Shown: positions 6,226 to 8,499 of the stretch, piece by piece
Layout: each line of letters starts with the position of its first letter
Position numbering within the stretch: position 1 is the first letter of the stretch
NCBI GenBank assembly: GCA_964631295.1
Contig: CAZVXI010000138.1
Coordinates: forward strand, 1-8,499
DNA length: 8,499 bases
Direction: 5' to 3'
From: CAZVXI01 sp964631295
Lineage (GTDB): Bacteria > Planctomycetota > Phycisphaerae > Phycisphaerales > SM1A02
Translations under genes and position numbers: made by a program
The notes under the pieces: generated by a model
The model's database searches: none
The model's input: only the letters and a program-made list of their open reading frames with translations
Told to the model about the DNA's origin: nothing

Positions 6226-7076
6226 ATGACCGACGCGAGCAATACCCTGATTTGTCAAGCAATGATCGTCGCGTCCTCGATGCGATGATCGACAACGGCT
6301 TCGACATTGATGCGCTCGAACCGCTGAGCGAAGCCGACCGGCAGCGCGCGCGGCGGGTGTCCACGCTGTTCGGCCTCATGAGCGATTATCCTGTCGACGA
6401 TGCGGAGCCAGTGCTCATCGACGCAACGCTTGCGCGCATCGATCGGCATGAGCGAGAAATGGGCGAACGCCTGCGCTTCGATCAGCACCAGGAAGAGCAG
6501 TTCTCGCGGCGGCGGCGTATCCCGCTGCCGAACCTCATCTCAATCGCTGCGATGATCCTGATTGCGGTATCTGTCCTCTGGCCGATCCTCGGGAACATTC
6601 GGCGCGAGAGCATCCGCGCGCGGCAGATGAACAACCTGATGCTCGTGCAGACTGCGGTCAACAACTACGCAAGTGACTACAACGGCCGTGTGCCGACGGC
6701 GCGAGCCGGCTTCGCCGATTCGCTTTCCGATGTCATCAACCTGACGCCCGTCATCGCTGACGGCTACGCGCGGCTGGCAGATCCTGCGACCGATCGCCCG
6801 CTCGTGGGTCCGGAGAATGTTGAGCCGTGGGCCAGATCGAATCTCGTCCTGTTCTTGAATGATCAGCACCCGATCGCACGGGCGCTGCGCCAGCGTCGGC
6901 CGGTGTTCTCTCCGGTCAAGATCCATTTCGCCCCGGCGGACGCCCGGCGGAACATCTTCAGTGAAGATGGCGGCATCATGCTGCTGGACTCGCCGCAGCG
7001 CGATCCGGAGATGACCTACTGGCGTTTTCGTGATTTCATGTGGCTCGCCGAGGACATCACACCGCCCGCAGAGTGA
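6222..7076 (+). CDS. Single-pass membrane protein in anti-sigma position, with pseudopilin-like segment
   Basis: The ATG overlaps the sigma stop (ATGA), the usual arrangement for a cognate anti-sigma factor. The 284-residue protein has a polar, charged N-terminal part of about 100 residues, one hydrophobic segment (about 103-124, with ISIAAMILIAVSVLWPIL), and a C-terminal part of about 160 residues. A cytoplasmic N-terminus with an exported C-terminus fits an anti-sigma factor, but the zinc-binding HxxxCxxC motif of ZAS anti-sigmas is absent. The hydrophobic stretch and what follows (residues 117-157, with ARQMNNLMLVQTAVNNYA and SDYNGRVP) look like the N-terminal helix of planctomycete type II pseudopilins. 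Those carry NL...A..YA.D..G..P after the helix. The prepilin-peptidase cleavage motif is not seen, and the helix is internal rather than N-terminal. Anti-sigma function is inferred from position and topology only. Confidence 0.75.
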   Translation: MNDRREQYPDLSSNDRRVLDAMIDNGFDIDALEPLSEADRQRARRVSTLFGLMSDYPVDDAEPVLIDATLARIDRHEREMGERLRFDQHQEEQFSRRRRIPLPNLISIAAMILIAVSVLWPILGNIRRESIRARQMNNLMLVQTAVNNYASDYNGRVPTARAGFADSLSDVINLTPVIADGYARLADPATDRPLVGPENVEPWARSNLVLFLNDQHPIARALRQRRPVFSPVKIHFAPADARRNIFSEDGGIMLLDSPQRDPEMTYWRFRDFMWLAEDITPPAE

Positions 7077-7087
7077 TCTCGCCCACA

Positions 7088-7115
7088 TTGACTTGCCGCC
7101 CGGTGCTGCTACCCT
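7088..7115 (+). promoter_or_regulatory. Candidate sigma-70-type promoter of rpmI-rplT
   Basis: TTGACT (7088-7093) and TACCCT (7110-7115) are 16 nt apart, with TGC before the -10 (TGCTACCCT). The start would lie near 7122, about 53 nt before rpmI. It begins just 11 bp after the stop of the upstream gene and closely matches the layout of the rpsP promoter. Confidence 0.55.
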
Positions 7116-7174
7116 GTGCGGCTTGTCTTTCGTTGATTCTCGAACCCTGATCTGACCGAGGCGAGGCCTGTGCG

Positions 7175-7414
7175 ATGTCCAAGATGAAGCCAAACAAGGG
7201 ACTGCTCAAGCGAATCCGTGTCACCAAGAGTGGCAAGGTGAAGTTCGGGCGTGCGTTCGGTCGGCACCTGCGGAGCGGCAAGAGCGGTCAGTTGATTTCG
7301 AGTTATCGCAAGCCGGCCTACGCGAAGGCATGCGATGCCAAGCGCATTCAACCGATGCTGCCGGGCATCCGCGTGCGGGGCGAGAAGTCGCAACGCGGCG
7401 CCAACGAGCGCTGA
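7175..7414 (+). CDS. rpmI: 50S ribosomal protein L35
   Basis: This small, very basic protein (79 residues) is L35 of the large ribosomal subunit. It has the family start MSKMKPNKGLLKRIRVTKSG followed by KVKFGRAFGRHL and the YRKPAY / DAKRIQPMLPG block. Most bacterial L35 proteins are about 64-66 residues, so this one has a C-terminal tail of roughly a dozen extra residues (VRGEKSQRGANER). ATG at 7175 is preceded by GAGG with 8-nt spacing. In E. coli the gene order is infC-rpmI-rplT. Here no infC precedes it; the upstream gene is the sigma-linked membrane protein, and rpmI has its own candidate promoter. Confidence 0.95.
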   Translation: MSKMKPNKGLLKRIRVTKSGKVKFGRAFGRHLRSGKSGQLISSYRKPAYAKACDAKRIQPMLPGIRVRGEKSQRGANER

Positions 7415-7429
7415 TTCGGGAAGATCGAA

Positions 7430-7480
7430 CTCGCCCGGCCTGCCGACAGCCGAGCGAGATCAGTTGATTGCGATGTCGGC
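7430..7480 (+). promoter_or_regulatory. Candidate H-type RNA pseudoknot in the rpmI-rplT gap (possible L20 autoregulatory site)
   Basis: CTCGCCCGGC (7430-7439) pairs with GCCGAGCGAG (7449-7458) in a 10-position stem with one C-A mismatch, closing a 9-nt loop. Within that loop GCCGACA (7442-7448) is fully complementary to TGTCGGC (7474-7480), giving a second 7-bp stem. The connecting loops are 2 nt, 0 nt and 15 nt, which is compatible with H-type pseudoknot geometry. In E. coli and Bacillus, L20 represses its own operon by binding mRNA structures; in E. coli the site includes a pseudoknot, but upstream of rpmI. A competing local hairpin, TGTC/GACA at 7474-7484, is possible. Regulation by L20 is inference. 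Confidence 0.45.
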
Positions 7481-7558
7481 GACAACAAGGCCCTGAGCGG
7501 GCACAAGCGTCTGGCAGATGGCTGACCAGGCCCCCGACTCGGATGAAAGGACAGTCAC

Positions 7559-7933
7559 ATGCCACGTGCACAAAAGGGCGCTGCCCGTACGCAGGCCCGC
7601 CGCCGCATCCTCCGTGAGGCTCGCGGCTACTGGGGAACCAAGTCACGCCACAAGCAACAGGCACAGGTCGCGCTGCTGCGCGCCGGCCAGTATGCATATC
7701 GCGATCGTCGCAATCGCCGCCGCGACTTCCGCCGTCTGTGGATCACGCGCATCACGGCCGCCTGCCGGATGCGCGGAACGCGATACAGCCGGTTTATCAA
7801 CGGTCTGCAGAAGTCAGGCGTGTTGCTCAATCGCAAGATGCTCAGCCAGATCGCCATCGAAGATCCGAAGACCTTCGACGCGCTCGTTGAGATGGCTGAG
7901 AAGAGCACGACCGCGCAGGCAGCAAAGAGCTGA
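7559..7933 (+). CDS. rplT: 50S ribosomal protein L20
   Basis: L20 binds 23S rRNA early in 50S assembly and is also a translational repressor of its own operon in several bacteria. The 124-residue protein shows the long basic N-terminal helix (RTQARRRILREARGYWGTKS) followed by KQQAQVALLRAGQYAYRDRR, RLWITRITAACRMRG and RYSRFINGLQKSGVLLNRKMLSQIA, the globular domain signature. Usual length is about 115-120, so only the C-terminal tail is slightly long. ATG at 7559 has AAAGGA 7 nt upstream. It follows rpmI after 144 bp, an unusually long gap for this pair that may hold a regulatory structure. The next gene starts 10 bp after its stop. Confidence 0.97.
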   Translation: MPRAQKGAARTQARRRILREARGYWGTKSRHKQQAQVALLRAGQYAYRDRRNRRRDFRRLWITRITAACRMRGTRYSRFINGLQKSGVLLNRKMLSQIAIEDPKTFDALVEMAEKSTTAQAAKS

Positions 7934-7943
7934 CCAGCAGCGG

Positions 7944-8499
7944 ATGAGTCGCGCGGCCAACCGCGTGCACCAGGCAGGCCGTCACATGCGCATGCCAATG
8001 CCGACATTCCTCCAGCAGATGGTGCGCAACTACAACACCACCGGCGCCATCTGGCCGTCCTCGCGCGCGCTCGCACGCGCTATGACGCGACCACTCCGCG
8101 AGTACGTCGGTCCGAAGCGCATCCTCGAAGTCGGGCCCGGCACCGGGGCGTTCAGCAGACAGATACTGACAACACTCGAATCGGGCGATGACTATCACCT
8201 TGTCGAGATCAGCAGACTGTTCTGCGAACGAATCGAGCGCGATGTGCTCAGCGATTTTCGTGCGGACCGGCCGAACATCCAGGTGCATCTTCATCAGGCG
8301 CCGATCGAACAGGCTGACATTGCAGGACCATTTGATTTCATCGTGTGCGGCCTGCCGTTCAACAACTTTCCCGTGCCGCTGGTTCGTTCAATCATGCGGC
8401 AACTGCTTGGGCTGCTTGATGAGGACGGCTGCATGACGTACTTTGAGTATGTCGGCATGAAGATGTGCAAGCGTGTGGTGCCAGGCAGGGCAAGCCAGC
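7944..8499 (+). CDS. PmtA-like SAM-dependent methyltransferase (3' end missing)
   Basis: The frame from ATG 7944 stays open to the right edge, so 185 residues are visible. FLQQMVRNYNTTGAIWPSSRALARAM (residues 22-47) matches the N-terminal lead of phospholipid N-methyltransferases, which often read VGAIAPSSR. ILEVGPGTGAFSRQIL (60-75) is SAM motif I, and HLVEISRLFCERI holds the acidic residue of motif II. FDFIVCGLPFNNFPVPLV resembles the (N/G)LP(F/W) block of the family, followed by LLDEDGCMTYFEYVGM. The likely activity is methylation of phosphatidylethanolamine or another lipid head group. Similar folds include rRNA adenine dimethylases (KsgA/Erm), so the substrate is not certain. ATG 7986, 7992 or 7998 could also be the start, since no clear ribosome binding site precedes 7944. 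It begins 10 bp after rplT and is probably co-transcribed with it. Confidence 0.8.
   Translation, partial: MSRAANRVHQAGRHMRMPMPTFLQQMVRNYNTTGAIWPSSRALARAMTRPLREYVGPKRILEVGPGTGAFSRQILTTLESGDDYHLVEISRLFCERIERDVLSDFRADRPNIQVHLHQAPIEQADIAGPFDFIVCGLPFNNFPVPLVRSIMRQLLGLLDEDGCMTYFEYVGMKMCKRVVPGRASQ

Noticed and set aside
7842..8294. 150-codon minus-strand frame over the end of rplT and the methyltransferase
   Set aside because: It is antisense to the SAM methyltransferase, whose motif I and conserved N-terminus are clear on the plus strand.

Overview
This GC-rich window looks like a chromosomal segment from a bacterium of the Planctomycetota, possibly class Phycisphaerae. The signs are the mix of genes rather than any single marker: a peptidase-MA/TPR protein, an ECF sigma factor paired with a membrane protein that has a pseudopilin-like stretch, a hopanoid gene (hpnH), and divided ribosomal-protein operons. 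No rRNA, tRNA, CRISPR array, insertion sequence or prophage was recognised. The lineage is inferred, not proven.

Layout, left to right. Positions 1-1236 (+) hold the 3' part of a zinc-peptidase/TPR protein. It converges on a minus-strand ribosomal operon read from 2856 down to 1327: rpsP (S16), trmD (tRNA m1G37 methyltransferase) and rplS (L19). The rimM gene that lies between rpsP and trmD in E. coli is missing. Upstream of it is a second minus-strand unit (3918 down to 3036): a 67-residue protein of unknown function, followed 4 nt later by a site-2-protease-like M50 membrane metalloprotease. Upstream again is hpnH (5261 down to 4101), the radical SAM enzyme that makes adenosylhopane. A 364-bp intergenic region then separates hpnH from the plus-strand genes. 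These are an ECF sigma factor and, overlapping it by ATGA, a single-pass membrane protein in the anti-sigma position (6222-7076). Next come rpmI (L35), rplT (L20) and, 10 nt further on, a PmtA-like SAM methyltransferase that runs off the right edge.

How the parts may work together. Two blocks serve the ribosome: S16/TrmD/L19 and L35/L20. Each has a well-formed candidate promoter, and the L35-L20 gap can fold as an H-type pseudoknot, which makes it a candidate L20 autoregulatory site. Three genes or pairs point to the envelope: hpnH (hopanoid lipids), the M50 protease and the phospholipid-methyltransferase-like gene. The divergent ECF sigma/membrane-protein pair may control envelope genes, and an ECF-style promoter can be drawn in front of hpnH. 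Four of the putative promoters share an extended -10 of the form TGCTAYnnT.

Start codons were revised from the longest reading frames for rpsP (ATG 2856), the 67-residue protein (ATG 3918), hpnH (ATG 5261) and the sigma factor (TTG 5626), using family N-termini and ribosome binding sites. The methyltransferase at 7944-8499 has no stop inside the window, so a search that requires closed reading frames would miss it.
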